From Rhynchonema sp. JSB1_4 (Eukaryota; Nematoda; Chromadorea; Monhysterida; Xyalidae), in assembly GCA_030248065.1 (NCBI GenBank), contig JASAMV010009295.1:1-64000 (forward strand): a DNA stretch of 64,000 bases. The letters run 5' to 3'. Within the stretch, counting starts at the first letter, position 1, and the number at the start of each line of letters is the position of its first letter. The position numbers and the translations under genes were made by a program. Below, piece by piece: positions 22,915 to 35,469 of the stretch. The notes beneath the pieces are model-generated. The model did not search any database. It had not been told where the DNA came from and saw nothing but the letters and a program-made list of their open reading frames with translations.

Positions 22915-25900
22915 CTAGAAAAACATATCGCCGGTGTTGTTATGTACAGTTTGCCTTGCCCAGTCTGGGAATTGATCTAACGGCCACATAGTGCCGGCAT
23001 AAAGCACCATGTTGAGCATTATGAGAATCAAACAGAACGTGGTTACCATTATACCACCTCGGATCTGAAGGTAAATGTAAATTCAAGTTCATTCAATTTT
23101 TTTAATTTCAAGTTAACCAACCATATCAGAGACTTTGAGCAGTCCACTTGCAAACACGATCGCATTCGGGGGTGTGCCGACGGGCAGCAAGAACGCATAT
23201 GAACACACCAATGTGGTTGGTGCCATGAATGCCAATGGGTGGAACTGCATTTTCTCGGCCTGGAAGCAATCGATCAATCAATATACCAATCAACCAATCG
23301 AATCCCTCCATAACGCACCATTTGTGCCACAATCTGCACGAATATGACGGCGGTTACAACGTTGCTGCAAATGTTGGTGACAATTGTGGTTGCGAGCAGA
23401 CACAGCAGCTGCAGCCAGATCTCGTCGATTTGATCGAGTGCCAGCAGCCAATTGCCGATAAGCGACGACAGACCGGATTTCTGAATGATTTTTTGTCAAA
23501 AAATGATAAATCATTCTAATTCCATGCAAACAGTAAAACATAACCCACATTCACTCCCTCGGCCATCGCAAATCCGCCACCCAACAATATGATGACGCCC
23601 CAGGGAAATTTGTGCTGCATTGTGTTCCAGTCCATCAATGCATCGTATTGCGTTGGGTCACCCGATGGATTATCTGCAGAACACGCATTTTTGGCACAAA
23701 AATGTCAGAATTGGACTCAAAAGAATGTTGTGTTTTACCCCGCCAACACAGCCAATCTGGTCGTTTGCTTGGCAAAATGAACAACAACACCGATATCAAC
23801 ATGGCACTGGTCGCGTCGCTGTAATATCTGAAGAAACAAAATCCCTCTGTGATTTGAAGGATACACTTTTTTACACTTCTGTGTACACTTTCTTAAATTA
23901 GCATGTAAACAGAACCAACTTCTTCTTGAACAACATTCCAAAGCCGGGTATGACCTGCGGATCACGGAACACCCACAACGCCAGCAGCAGTACGAACAAC
24001 AACAGCACTAGCCATTCGGCGAAACTGCAATCGCGGTTTACGTTGAGCGGGTGATCATTTTTATCAAAAATTATGTATGACCGCTCGTCAGCCAGTCTGG
24101 CGCAAATTGGAAGCAACAAGGCTTGCAGATCACGTTATTTGCCTGATGCATCAAGGTCATCAACGCTGAATAAACCGCAACTTACGACATGGGCGGCAGC
24201 TGATCGTATTTCGCCCTGATCAACTTTGCAATCGGATCCATCTGCCTGTCACTTTGTTGTCGGCGACGTCGACATCGATTCACCAATGCCAATGGATTGA
24301 AGATTGACAGAATGTCACGCCACGGAAAGAAACTGAGCGCCAATGCGAACCAAGCGAAGAACACGGACACCACCATCAGGGGACAGGCGAAACGCATCCA
24401 CGCCAGGAAACTGACGTAACCGGCAGCCTTCGGGTAGCGGCTGAAGAAAATTATGACAGTCTTGTTTTTGGTTTATCTGGGCGCCGGAAGCATACTTTAT
24501 TTGGCCTACGTAACAGTGGTTCTCATGCGGTTTTACAAAAACTAGTGCAAATAGTCACGTGCTCAAGACAGGATCAACCCTGCAGAAACCGATCACAGTT
24601 TGATACGCATGGATAAGCATGCCCATTGTTGGCTTGCTTTTATCAAGAAACAAGTGAAACGTAAAAAAGCAAGAAAAATAACCAACTTATCGAACAGATC
24701 CACGAGCACCAGATTGGGTGGTGTGCCAGTGAGTGTGCCCGTTCCGCCAACATTTGCGCCAAACGCAATGCTCAACAACAACGCCTTGGCCATATTGCGA
24801 TCGGCACCTTTCAGTGTGGAAAAATCGAGCTCGTCGTTTGGCTTGGCGCTAAAATGTATGTGCATTGGGTTAAATTCCTGAAACCGTCACCGCTACTGCA
24901 GTTCTTATTTTTACTCTGTTACATACTGTGACGCATTCATATAGCGAATCTCAAGATGCTGAAATCGTCTAAACAGAGAATTCGTATGATATGTTCCCAA
25001 TCTGCCTAGCCTCCTGTTTACCACGATCAATATACCTTCAAGGAACATCCGTCATGGGGGTCTAAAATAATGGCTGTCGATCCTGTCACTATTTACACTG
25101 TAGGTGCATTGGCCCGAAACCGCAATTGCAATAACAGTTCCTACACTTTTCAGAAAAAACATTCATACAAACCTTGCAGCTTTCTTCGTTGGTTCGACCA
25201 GTTTCTCATTTCCATTCAGCTCAATCTTCGGTGTCATCGGTTCCATCTCTTGTTCCTCATCGTCATGCTGTCTCGCTTTGCTCTGCACCAATTGTGTGAT
25301 CACACTGGTTGCGATTGGCACCATCATTGCCGTGGTGGCCGTGTTGCTGATCCACATGCTGCAAAGTGCAATGACGATCGCCTGGTGAACCAACCGGATG
25401 TGGCGATTACACTGCAGGTCATTCATCCACTTTGGGTCAATGGACCATTCACGAGCATTTATGGTCGTAACCAATACCAGGTATGGCTGACGATACTGCT
25501 AAGGGCATGCACGTACTGACGATGACCTGGCGTGCCACCAAAGCGACTGTAGAACTCAGACGCTCTGCCTGCACCTCGAAATATCGTAGCAATACAGCTA
25601 TTTCGAAATTCTCGACCAATGTACAAAATCATATAGCTGATGCAATGAACTGCTCCCATACTTACCTGAGAAAAGCCGTGACTCCCATAAAGCCCAGCAT
25701 GATCCTAAAAGCAATGATTCTTGCAATTTATTCGTTTTTCAATGAAATATCAGGAAATATTTTCACCATTTAGGTTGTGAGCCAACAATAGTCAACACCC
25801 GCAGCGCCACCCGTTCATGCAGTTTGCACTTCTCAACCGCTAACGCCATAATCAACCCGCCGGTGAACAAAAAGCTGATGTGCTGAAATAAATTCAACAA

Positions 25901-26509
25901 TTTATTTCACATTTTTACTTAAAAAATTGCAAAAAATGAGTCTCACCGATAGATATCGATAGCAGACTTCCTTCGATGACAACACACCCAGTAAGGGGAA
26001 CATGAATGTGGGCAACAAGGCAGTGACGGCCAGGGGCAGGACTTCGAACATCCAATAGAGGCCCATGATCGCGACCACGTACGCACAGCGCGCTTGCCTT
26101 TCCTTCAGATCGATAGTGGGCATTATTTGGTTCATTGGGCATTTGGCCGACAACAAACACAATGATTGGTCTGATCCGGTCTTCCTTTGTTGACGTGACT
26201 TTTGCATCAGCGGCACTTCACGTGCATGTGGCCTTTGTAAGATCGGACCGGACTGATTACACTGTTTTTGATGCCGTTAGCAGTATTCTAACTTCTACAT
26301 AATTTCGCTAAAAAATACCAATCCAAATGGTAACTCACATATTCGCCGGTGACAGCAAGCAAAGGTGCTGCCAGTATGGGCACCAGTACAATGATGACCA
26401 CCAATCGATAAATGTACAGATCTTTGAGAATGCGCAACAACCGATTGGGGCGACGTTGAATGGGTGACCGACCGATGTACACGTGATCGGCTGAGTCCGA
26501 ATCGGACAT
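22915..26509 (-). CDS. SLC13/INDY-type sodium-coupled anion transporter, copy 2
   Basis: Thirteen exons in phase: 26509-26339, 26102-25947, 25882-25767, 25704-25666, 25358-25173, 24848-24687, 24440-24186, 24024-23920, 23827-23739, 23673-23555, 23480-23319, 23259-23122, 23064-22915 (615 aa). Exons 2-4 and 8-12 have exactly the lengths of the neighbouring copy. Motifs: [37 protein letters not shown], and the symporter signature [17 protein letters not shown] (539-555). The cytoplasmic insert after the first SNT loop is highly charged and differs between copies, as does a basic cluster ([13 protein letters not shown]) in exon 7. Known role of the family: sodium-driven uptake of citrate/succinate-type carboxylates or sulfate at the plasma membrane. 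Start chosen at the ATG before the acidic SDSDSAD stretch. Confidence 0.94.
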
Positions 26510-29102
26510 TTTTGATGCGGAAAAACTTGGGATTTTTCAGATAATGTATTTTGAAGACTTCCTCATCTGGAAAATGTCTGGTGCTTCACACACACGACAT
26601 TGGGCATTTTAACAACGGCATAAACCCTAAGCCTAAGCCCAAAGCGTGCGGGCGCTCACCATGCTATCAGTTTCAAGCCAGAGCCAGAACGATCTGGAGT
26701 CCTGCTTACCCAAATACAGTACAAAACGTATCGTGCTATGAAGTCTCTCTGACGCAATTTCCGCTCTCAGCAAAGTAATGACTTCTGCTTCGTGAGTGTG
26801 GCTGAGAGACAGTCGGCATGTGCAGCAAACTGCGCGCATTTGAGCAAAAGATAAAAGAAAGAACATTCTCTTTCTCATGCTCTGGAAAAGAAGGGAATAA
26901 ATTACAAGCCCACTCGCGACTCTAACAAACCGAGGCGATACACACACGCATTAGCACACGCTTGGATAAATGAGAGAACAAGCAAGCACCCTCGCGATCA
27001 TAAAAAGCACAACCAGCAAGGGAAAGCTTATACGCGCTTGTCGGGAACATCAGTGGCGATATTTGATCATGTATCCTGGCCCAAAGCGGGTTCCAGCTTG
27101 CATCTGGATAAACTATAACTAAACTGTGAACTTACACATATGACAATTCTGTAAATTATAGCAAGGCTACAGCTGCTATTGTTTGTGAACTGCACCTTGC
27201 AAGCACACTATGTACATACTAGCTTGTTTCAAACCGTAATAACCACATGGGGACAAGCAACCGTATGGTTACCATGATAGCAGACAGGAGAGTGTGTCGT
27301 ATTGCGCAAGGTATACCCGTCAGCAAACCATTTGACGAGCTGCCGCGCTCAATCCGTGAACAAAATACACTGTCATGAGAAAACCTAACTGTTGTACATA
27401 ATAACATATAAGTAGACTGTCGCCATATTTGCACACCATGAAAATATATCACCTTTTCGGTCATTTTTATATACAATTCTAATTTCTTACCGAAGACAAC
27501 TTTTTTCGACGTCAAAGGTGTGAAAAATACGTCGCGAGACAACCAGACCCGGACAACTGGTTATCAGAAAGTTTTTTAGCGGTCGAAATGTTTTTGCGCT
27601 TTTCGACCGGATTACATCATCACGTTATCAGTGGGAAAGCCTCAAAGTGCAATACAGCGAAACTGTGACAGTAAATAGTATTACAGCCCATCAAAAGCGT
27701 CGCTTTACGTACATTGTGAACACAATTTCAAAGCAGCTTACTATGATCATGTAAAGCGGTTTGTGCAAATTTGGAGCAGGAAAATATAAAATATTCAGAT
27801 CATAAGGGTTTCGAAATGGACACGACAGACAAACAACGCTCAAACGTAGTATTGAATACCTTAGTTGACCATATTGGTGGCTGGGCACTGTGTTATTGCT
27901 TGCCTGTGTCCGCACACAGCCATTTGCCCGACCGAAGTTTACTTTCAATGCCAAAAATGAAATGTGTGCTCCAAACTTATTGTGGAAGATTGTTTTGGGC
28001 TGCAAGTTTTCGAAGGTCACGCAAAGTAATTTCTGTCTTCAGTACCACGGAACACAGAAGTTACCCAAGCCCAGAATTTCACGTATACTGTGTGTACTGT
28101 ACGCATGGCTGAGCTCCGAGTATGTACCCTGCGGCGTGGAGGCATCATGCGGAATGTTCAGACGTGACCGGACTGGACGCTCGGATATGGCTTCTGGGAT
28201 TCCAGGAACAGACTGACGCAATAAGGTCTGGCTAGACGAGCCTCACAAGGTGACCAACTAGATTTCATCATGCAGAATGGAGGAAAGCAGAGCCCTTTAT
28301 AATGTGAATGAAACACTGGTCGGTTTTCTGATGCAATTAATCATTTTCAGCCGAGTTTTTGGTCATACGGCGGCATGAGAAGTTTGCTTTTCGCGATCAT
28401 GTGCAGTGGCTACTTTAATAAAACAGATAATTTATCATGATTTCTATCTTGTTTTTGGCGGAATTCCAGTTTTGCGCACACGTGCCCGCGCTTCGCGCGA
28501 AACACAAGTAACTGTGTCCGTGAGCATTCCTCAACAAAATATAATACGATTTGCTGGCAAAATCAAAATATAAGCAGGTTGATAAAAAAAGTACCGTGTG
28601 GACGCCACAAAAGCCACACATTGTATATTCAACAAGTTTGCTAAAAATTTGACAAAATATACATATAGGCTAGAAACCGAACAAAATCCGATAAACAGCT
28701 TACGCAACCACAATGGAAACAAACGAATGATTATGTGAGCTTCTCAGGAAAAGACCCGGTCCATTGCTTGATCCTGTGCTCGAACGAAGTTGCCTTCAAA
28801 ATCCGGTTGCTGTGAGAGCCTATTGGCCTCAGGTCTGAGCAAAAAGTGAAGAAACCCGACAAAAATAGACGCGTCCTTCCAGTGTTTTTATGCGCAGACA
28901 TTTGTTCAATGTTGTAAAATTCCTCTGCTCATCACGATACGTGACGAAAACGGACACAAATTCTCTGTGTGTTCGCAGTTGGCAATCGTGCAATAAGCAC
29001 AGACCAATAAAAAGTGAATAATTACAAATTGTTGGGAACAACAAAATATGTGGCAGATCGCAGGTGGCACTCTGTTTTGCATTGAGCAGCAGGGTCCGGT
29101 TC
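26510..29102. other. Intergenic region, no gene recognised
   Basis: Scattered short frames show no family resemblance. The region upstream of SLC13 copy 2 should contain its promoter. I see no strong repeat structure apart from small inverted motifs such as GGTCGAAA/TTTCGACC near 27580-27610. Confidence 0.45.
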
Positions 29103-30375
29103 ACAGAAGTCCAATTACTGTCACCTAAGCCATAACCTGAACATTAACCTTAACCTTAACTTTAGCATTAAAGGTGCTGGTCAACAACCCATCGACTTCG
29201 TTTAATCTTGGGGGCAGTGCACCTGAACAAAGGTGGAATATGGTGTTACTCGACCCTGACTTGGGGAGTCGATTGGTTGCTTCCTGATGTTTCACGGCCG
29301 GGTTGAAGTTTGCCCCTCAGTGAAAAAATGCAAAAATTATGCCGGGTTTCCGTGGAAAAGACAATTCGCTGCAACGTTTAATAATTTCAGAATATCAAGC
29401 ACCAACGTTTGTTTCATCAGTATGATATACAGCTTTGCAGGAAACGGCTTGTATCCTGAAGGAGAAGTCATTTAGTTCCAAAAACCTGGTGTTTTTTGGT
29501 CACCGTTTTCTTCGCCGATAATTTTAAGCATCTGCGATTGACCAGCAAATGTGTTGATCGGACACAAAAATCCTCTAATTACTGTGTACATAACCTGTGC
29601 TTTTGAGTTCTCTGCACCAAACACAGCTAACGCAATAATTCGGACAACATGCGCAAGTCGGTCATTATGGGCGTGCGCGACCCCAAAAAAGACAAAACAT
29701 TTTTGAGTGCTCGAATCTGCACGTTGTTTTTGAGCGCGCGCGCTGATAATGACCGACTTGCGCATGTTGTCCGGATTATTGTATTAGCTGTGTTTGGTGC
29801 AGAGAACTCAAAAGCACAGGATATGTGGACAGTAACTAGAGGATTTTTGTGTCCCATCAACACATTTGCTGGTTAATCACCGATGCTTAAAATTATCGAC
29901 GAAGAAAACGGTGACCAAAAAACACCAAGTTTTTGGAACTAAATGTTTTCTCATTTAGGATGCAAGCTGTTTCCTGCAAAGCCGTATATCATACCGATGA
30001 AATAAATGTTTGTGCTTGATATTCTGAAATTCTTAAACGTCGCCGTGAATTGTGCTTTCCACGGGAAGCCGGCATAACTTTTGCATTTTTTCATTGAGGG
30101 GCAAACTTCAACCTGGCCGTGAAACATCAGGAAGCAACGAATCGACTCTCCAAGTCAGAGTCGAGTAACACGATATCCCACCTTTCTTAATGTGCACTGC
30201 CCCCAAGATTAAGCGAGGTCGATGGGTTGTTGACCAGCAGCTTTAACGTTAACGTAAACGCACACATTACCACGTTATTTTTATGTTAACAGTGTTAAGG
30301 TCAAGGTTAAGGGTTGGGTTTAGGTTAACGTTAAGAATTAAGGTTCGGCTTCTGTGCACCGGGCCTAGGTGAAGG
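29103..30375. mobile_element. 1.27 kb near-perfect palindrome (foldback element)
   Basis: The two halves are reverse complements almost throughout. AATTATTCGGACAACATGCG near 29634 mirrors sequence near 29763-29785, TTTAGTTCCAAAAACCTGGT at 29472 mirrors 29922-29945, and CGGCCGGGTTGAAGTTTGCC near 29294 mirrors 30100-30125. The unpaired centre is only about 90 bases (29670-29755). Terminal stretches with repeated AACCTTAACCTTAAC are mirrored by GTTAAGGTCAAGGTTAAGG near 30295. No transposase frame is visible. Such foldbacks are typically mobilised in trans. Confidence 0.85.
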
Positions 30376-31715
30376 ACCGACCGAAGTCGGTAAAACTCAA
30401 AACAGGGCCACAATTTATGATGCCAGCAGATTGTTTGCTATACGTCGGGGCGTGCGCGTGGTATATGATGCCGACACTAAAAATTACCAGCGTTCCTGCT
30501 TCGGATGGATTGAAACCGTTATTTATATGGTATTATACTTTACCGGCAGGATTGGATTAAAAAATTGTATTATCGAACTTTTTCTTGAAAAAACTGTTTA
30601 TTTTTTTCCAAAATTACTTTTTTATTCCGAACAAGCGAAAAATTGGATTCTGGAAGAATGAAATAACAGAAATCATGTTATATGTTTCGAGGGTCACAGA
30701 GGAGAACTTTTCCACTGACTTGTTTGGATCGATCTGCTGTGATCTAACGCCTTCGGTTATGACTTTAAAGGCGAAGGCCAGTCTTCAGCTTGTGAACTTC
30801 TGGATAAGTTTTTTTAAAAGAGAGAGAGACTTGAAACATACTCATTTTGTGCCACAAAAACAACAAATGACTCATCCACGACCAGTGGTTAATAAAAATT
30901 TTTTTTATTCAAACCCCATTTTTAAAAAAAAAATTTTTTTTTAATTTAAAAAAAAATTTTTATTCCAGCCAAAAACTGCCCGAAACGAAAAGAGCGCTAA
31001 AGCAAAAAAATAGTGGCATTTTTCTTCCATAACGTGTGGTAAGTGCATATAAAGCACTCACGACACGAAAACAATACAAAACAATGGTCAATGAGTACCA
31101 ACAGTAGTCAGGTACACACCCGTACACTTCCGCCACGTGGTGTGGGTGCCTTCGTGTGGCTTTGTGACACTTAAGACGGCAAATTTGGGTGAAACTATTG
31201 CCTCTTGGTACACGACCAATGCAAATATGTGACAAACAGTGTAAATATAGAGTGAATATCACACCGAATCACTGTTTTCGGGTCTGTTGCATGGATAAAT
31301 GCATGACCACCCAGTCACATGTACATGTGTAATCATATGAGAGGCCATGTGAGTGTGTGCACTATGTCTAGATGCCACAAAACAACGATTATGGCACCCA
31401 ATACACCCATGGTAGGGTCGGGTGATGTTAACAGAAGCAATTTTAATGCAAAATAGCACTTTTAGAGCAAAAAAATAGAGAAATTTTCGAATTTTGAAAT
31501 AATAAAAAATTTTTTTTTTAACTTTAGGAAAACCACCCACGACCACTGCAGATAGGCGAACAATGTCGAATGTGCCGATAGATTACGGCAAGCTCAACAA
31601 CAGCACAGTCAAGTATGGGCTGTCCTACAATACATGTAACGTTTGTTGGCATGTCTTAGAAGGCTTTGGCTTTGGCTTACGCTCACGTTTAGGTATATAT
31701 GTTGGCTTCAGTCTT
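30376..31715. other. AT-rich intergenic DNA with long T/A runs
   Basis: No coding exon is seen. The homopolymer-rich block at about 30890-30965 (A and T runs around a TTTAAATTTAAA-like core) and the T run at about 31500-31525 bound a stretch of about 560 bases, and could be the edges of a degraded insertion; I could not pair its ends. Confidence 0.35.
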
Positions 31716-31855
31716 GGCTTAATGAGTCTTCCTGGGAAACGGTCCTGGGGGAAAACTCATTACGGGGATTCCGTTTTATTTTCAAAAAATAATGAGTCTT
31801 CCCGCCAGAGCCTCTGCAGGATAAACTGATTACAATAGTAATGAGTTTTCCATGA
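31716..31855. repeat. Short repeats carrying AATGAGTCTTCC
   Basis: AATGAGTCTTCC or close variants occur at about 31720, 31788 and 31840, with the reverse form GGAAGACTCAT near 32026 and another copy near 37400. They precede the LINE fragment and may be remains of its untranslated region. Confidence 0.4.
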
Positions 31856-32082
31856 TGATGGTGGATAAAAACGGAGCTTCATGTCTAAGACTGAACAACG
31901 AACGCGCGAAGGCGAAACCAATGAAAGAGAATTAATTGGGCCCCCCACCCCAGCCCAGCCCAGCGACAGCGAGGTTAATGGAAGACTCAATCCTATTGCA
32001 ATCAGTTCATACTACAGAGGCCCTGGAGGGAAGACTCATTATGGATTTGAAAATAAGGCGAATTAAACGGAATCCTCGTGAT

Positions 32083-32511
32083 GAGCCTTCCCCCAGGGCC
32101 GTATCCCGTCCCATTCCCAGGAAGGCTGGCATGCAGACACTGTCTTATCTACAGCGTTTGCATGCCCTAAATTTAGACCCCCTAATTTATCGCCGGACCG
32201 TGAACGATCTTGTGCTTGTGTACAAGGTCATTCACGGTCACATACCTGGGGTAACCAAGGAATCCTTCTTTCCATCTCGTGACACCGGCCGCCCAACCCG
32301 AGGGCACTCCCACAGTTTGTGTCGAGTCCATGGCGCGGGTGCAGACTTGTCCGGATACTGGGCCTATCGTGTCGTGGACCTCTGGAACAGGCTCCCAGAG
32401 GACGTCGTCTCTGCTGCCTCAATTGCGGCCTTTAAAACTAAACTAAACTCACGTGGTCGAGACGTAGTTTCTTGCCACATTTCATCAAAATTTTCAGCTG
32501 TCGTTGACTGA
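32083..32511 (+). pseudogene. 3' end of a non-LTR retrotransposon reverse transcriptase ORF
   Basis: The frame reads as the C-terminal tail typical of CR1/Jockey-like LINE polymerases: LSYLQRLHALNLDPLIYRR, NDLVLVYKVIHG, RGHSHSL, YRVVDLWNRLPEDVV, then AFKTKLN and a stop at 32509-32511. The upstream polymerase domain (FADD box) and the endonuclease are absent, so this is a 5'-truncated dead copy, the usual LINE outcome. The frame stays open upstream to about 31936, but that part has no recognisable domain. Confidence 0.75.
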
Positions 32512-32816
32512 TCCCCTCAGTCACTGGGTTGCTGCTTTCAGGTCATCATCAATTTTGTTGACATCTGTTATCATCTCGTGTTCGCCATCAATCGCCGATT
32601 TATCGCCTGCCGTTGCTGTGTTGTTTGTTGTTATTGAATCTCTCCGGTACGTTTTGTCGTTTGATCATTCATGATTATAATTTTGTGTGCTATTTACTGA
32701 TATTGTCTCTTTTTAGGTGTTTGCCGGATCTCCTGGAGGTCTTTGCGTGAGCTAACAGATAAAATTTGAAATTTGAAGGCTCATTATGTTCCGTCAAAAT
32801 ACAGCCCCCCGGGAAT

Positions 32817-33010
32817 CAGTGTAGTTCCTGGTCCGGAGGGGAACAGGCGGTGCCCCCTTTTTTCGGAGGGGGAACAGACGTACCCACCTGGGGGAAGGGG
32901 AGGGTAGGGACCCGGAAGGGGGGAAGGACCCAAATTTTGAGAAAAGTCATTTTTTGAGGTTGAAAATTTGGCTCATTTTTGCCCCTTTTAGGAAAAAAAT
33001 CGCAATAAAA
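32817..33010 (+). mobile_element. Truncated hAT-like MITE, left part only
   Basis: Begins CAGTGTAGTTCCTGGTCCGG as in 36069-36460 and shares its GGGGGAAGG and GAAAAGTCATTTTTTGAGG blocks. The right terminal repeat (AGGAACTACACTG) is missing; sequence passes straight into host DNA near 33010. Confidence 0.7.
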
Positions 33011-33035
33011 ATTTTAGAGCCCCCTGAGTAACATC

Positions 33036-33423
33036 CAGTGATGTGGTTGGGGGGGGTTTTGGGGGGGGTATTACCCCCCCCCCAACTGCTAGGTAGCTTT
33101 CTTGCTCCGAAACCCATACCCCCCCAAACTGGCTAGCTAGCTTTCTTGCTCCGGTCATCAAGTAAGAAAAGTGTTGATTTTAGTGCCAAAATGACCATTT
33201 TATGGGACAAAATGGTCAAATTCGTTCAAATTTTCTCACACGTGCACAAAAATACGCATTTTAAGGCTTATTTTAGCATAATTTAGACCAAATTTTATAC
33301 TCCTATTTTTGACTTCTGGACCAATACCCCCCCCAAATCGGGGTCCCCGGCTAGCTAGCTAGCTTTCTTGTGCCGGACCCCTCCAGCTAGCTAGCTTTCT
33401 TGCTCGGACCAACTACATCACTG
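33036..33423. mobile_element. hAT-like MITE, family A (388 bp)
   Basis: Terminal inverted repeats are CAGTGATGTGGTTGG and CCAACTACATCACTG. The 8-bp direct repeat GTAACATC flanks both sides (33028-33035 and 33424-33431), and the clean host copy at about 35164 has this site once. Internal AGCTAGCTTTCTTGC motifs repeat. No coding capacity. A partial second copy starts at 37976. Confidence 0.9.
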
Positions 33424-33522
33424 GTAACATCCCCTATACAGTAGTGTATTAAGGCTTGATAGTGGTGCACAGATACATTTATGCACGTTTTTGTTGTTCG
33501 TTCAGAAGAGCACATAATAATA

Positions 33523-33942
33523 CCGTATTCCCTAAAATAGAGCCCCCCCCAAAATAGAGCCCCCAAAAATACAGCCCCCCCTAAAAGGGGTCAGTGAAAA
33601 AATAGAGCCCCCCCAAAAAAATACAGCCCCCCAACTTGGAACTCCCCGCTTGGGGGTCGTAAAGTCAAGTTCTTGTATAAAGACACCTTGTGTACAACGT
33701 TTGTGGTTGAGTATATGATGACGTAAAGTCTTTTATGGAAGATCTGCACCTAAAAACACTCAATAATGACCAGTAACACCCTGACAGAACTCCATTTTAG
33801 GGGTATTTTTTGGAACATTTTTTGAGATTTTGGGCAGCGAAAAAATACAGCCCCCCCAAAAATAGAGCCCCCCAAAAATACAGCCCCCCCTAAAAGGGGT
33901 CAGTGAAAAATACAGCCCCCCCTTGTATTTTAGGTTTTACGG
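33523..33942. mobile_element. Tc1/mariner-like MITE in a TA site
   Basis: Ends are CCGTATTCCCTAAAATAGAG and the complement of CCGTAAAACCTAAAATACA, each bordered by TA (33521-33522, 33943-33944). The host copy at about 35250 has the uninterrupted site with one TA. The inside is C-rich with repeated AATACAGCCCCCC. The TA duplication points to a Tc1/mariner-type transposase acting in trans. Confidence 0.8.
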
Positions 33943-33982
33943 TACGTCTCTTATTGACGAATAGACAGACTACAGACACGAA

Positions 33983-34829
33983 CAGTGGTGTCGTTGGGGC
34001 TGGGGGGGGAAGGGGGGGGGTTACCCCCCTAGTATCCGGTATCCGGTATCTTGATTTTTTCACCCAGGGGTATCCGGTATCCTGACTTTTTGTCCAAGGG
34101 TATCCTACCCTAAAAATTTTCCGAAAACGGTAAAAATCGCCCATTTTTACCTCCAAAATGCTCAAAATCGCTTGCTAGCGCAAGCATAACCCCCAAAATG
34201 ACCATTTTTTGCGCTTTCAACACCGATTTTGCTCAATTTTCCTCTTGAAAATTGACTTTTTTTGAACAACCCCCCCCTGGGTATCCGAGATTTTTTATTT
34301 TAGGGAGCAACCCCCCCCCCCCCCTGGTATCCGAGATTTTTCATTTTGGGTATCCGGTATCCGAAAATTTTGGATTTTGGGTATCCGGTATCCCAGTGTA
34401 GTTCCTGGTCCGGCGCGGCGGTTAGTGTACCTACCCCTTTTTTCCGTGAGGCGGTTAGTGTACCTCCCTGGGGGGGGGGACGGGGGGGGAAGACCCAAAA
34501 TCAGGAAAAAGTCACTTTTTGAGGTAGAAAATTTGACCTATTTTTACCTTTTTTTGGAAAAAATTCTTCAGAACAAGGGTATTTTGGCGACTTTTGAGAA
34601 CATTGACCTAAAAATCACACATTTTAGGCCTAAAAATGCCCATTTTAGGCCTAAAAATGGCCATTTTAGGCAAAAGTTGAGGCGGTTAGTGTACCTGACG
34701 CGGCGGTTAGTGTACTAGTGTACCTTGGTCGCGGCGGTTAGTGTACCTTAGGGGGGGGGGACCCCCCCCTCCCCCCCCAGGAACTACACTGCGGTATCCT
34801 GACTTTTTGATTTCCCAACGACACCACTG
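33983..34829. mobile_element. hAT-like MITE, family B, carrying another MITE
   Basis: Terminal repeats CAGTGGTGTCGTTGGG and CCCAACGACACCACTG, flanked by the 8-bp direct repeat GACACGAA (33975-33982 and 34830-34837). The clean host copy has GACACGAA once (about 35278). Inside are repeated GGTATCC/GTATCCGG blocks. About half its length is the later insertion at 34394-34791. A partial inverted copy starts at 38119. Confidence 0.9.
34394..34791. mobile_element. hAT-like MITE, family C (398 bp), inside family B
   Basis: Starts CAGTGTAGTTCCTGG and ends AGGAACTACACTG. The exact 8-bp direct repeat CGGTATCC lies on both sides (34386-34393, 34792-34799). The interior has GGCGGTTAGTGTACC repeats and palindromic CATTTTAGGCCTAAAAATG blocks. 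It inserted after family B was in place. Confidence 0.92.
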
Positions 34830-35052
34830 GACACGAACCAATGCGATTACAATACAAGCGCAAAAACATCCTTTCAAACCCCTTTTTAGGGGTTTTTGGG
34901 GGTATTTCTGGGAACAATTTTTCAGATTCGGGTCAGTGAATTAATAGAGGCCTCGCCCGGAATAGAGCCCCCGTAATAGACCCCCAACATGGGGTCAGTG
35001 AATTAATAGAGCCCGCCCTTCTATTTAGGTTTTTATTACGGTATGTTGCATA

Positions 35053-35469
35053 CCGTAAAAACCTAAATACAGCCCCCCTGGAATAGAGCCCCCCCCCGTA
35101 ATACAGCCCCCCAAAAAGGGGTCAGTGAATTAATAGAGCCCCCCCCGGAATAGAGCCCCCCCTAAGTAACATCCCCTATGCTGTAGTGTATTAAGGCTTT
35201 TGATAGTGGTATACAGGTACATTTATGCATGTTTGTTGTTCGTTCAGAGCACATAATACGCCTCCTATTGACGAATAGACACGAATAAATGCGATTACAA
35301 GCGAAAAAACATCCTTTCAACCCCCTTTTTAGGGGTTTTTGGGGGGTATTTGTGGGAACAATTTTTCAGGTTCGGGTCAGTGAATTAATAGAGGCCCCCC
35401 CGGAATAGAGCCCCCCCAAAATGGGGTCAGTGAGTTAATAGAGCCCCCCTTCTATTTAGGTTTTTACGG
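35053..35469. mobile_element. Tc1/mariner-like MITE, nearly uninterrupted copy (417 bp)
   Basis: Ends CCGTAAAAACCTAAATACAG and CTATTTAGGTTTTTACGG are exact complements over about 18 bases and lie between TA dinucleotides (35051-35052, 35470-35471). It is the clean counterpart of the interrupted host at 32795-35041 and supplies the empty sites for three insertions. It carries GGGGTCAGTGAATTAATAGA repeats; no coding frame. Confidence 0.85.

Larger units (their letters stand above)
32795..35041 (+). mobile_element. Host MITE interrupted by several later insertions
   Basis: This is an interrupted copy of the same element that occurs almost clean at 35053-35469. Its pieces are rich in AATAGAGCCCCCC/AATACAGCCCCCC and end in CTATTTAGGTTTTTATTACGG before a TA. 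Removing 33036-33423, 33523-33942 and 33983-34829 with one target duplication each rebuilds the order seen in the clean copy. A truncated CAGTG-type element (32817 to about 33010) also lies near its left end, so the left boundary is approximate. Confidence 0.7.

Noticed and set aside
29472..29876. Two similar proteins on opposite strands (97 and 75 aa)
   Set aside because: They are the same repeat read from each arm of the palindrome, not two genes.
31936..32082. N-terminal extension of the LINE fragment frame
   Set aside because: Pro-rich low-complexity sequence without similarity to LINE proteins; treated as chance read-through upstream of the fragment.
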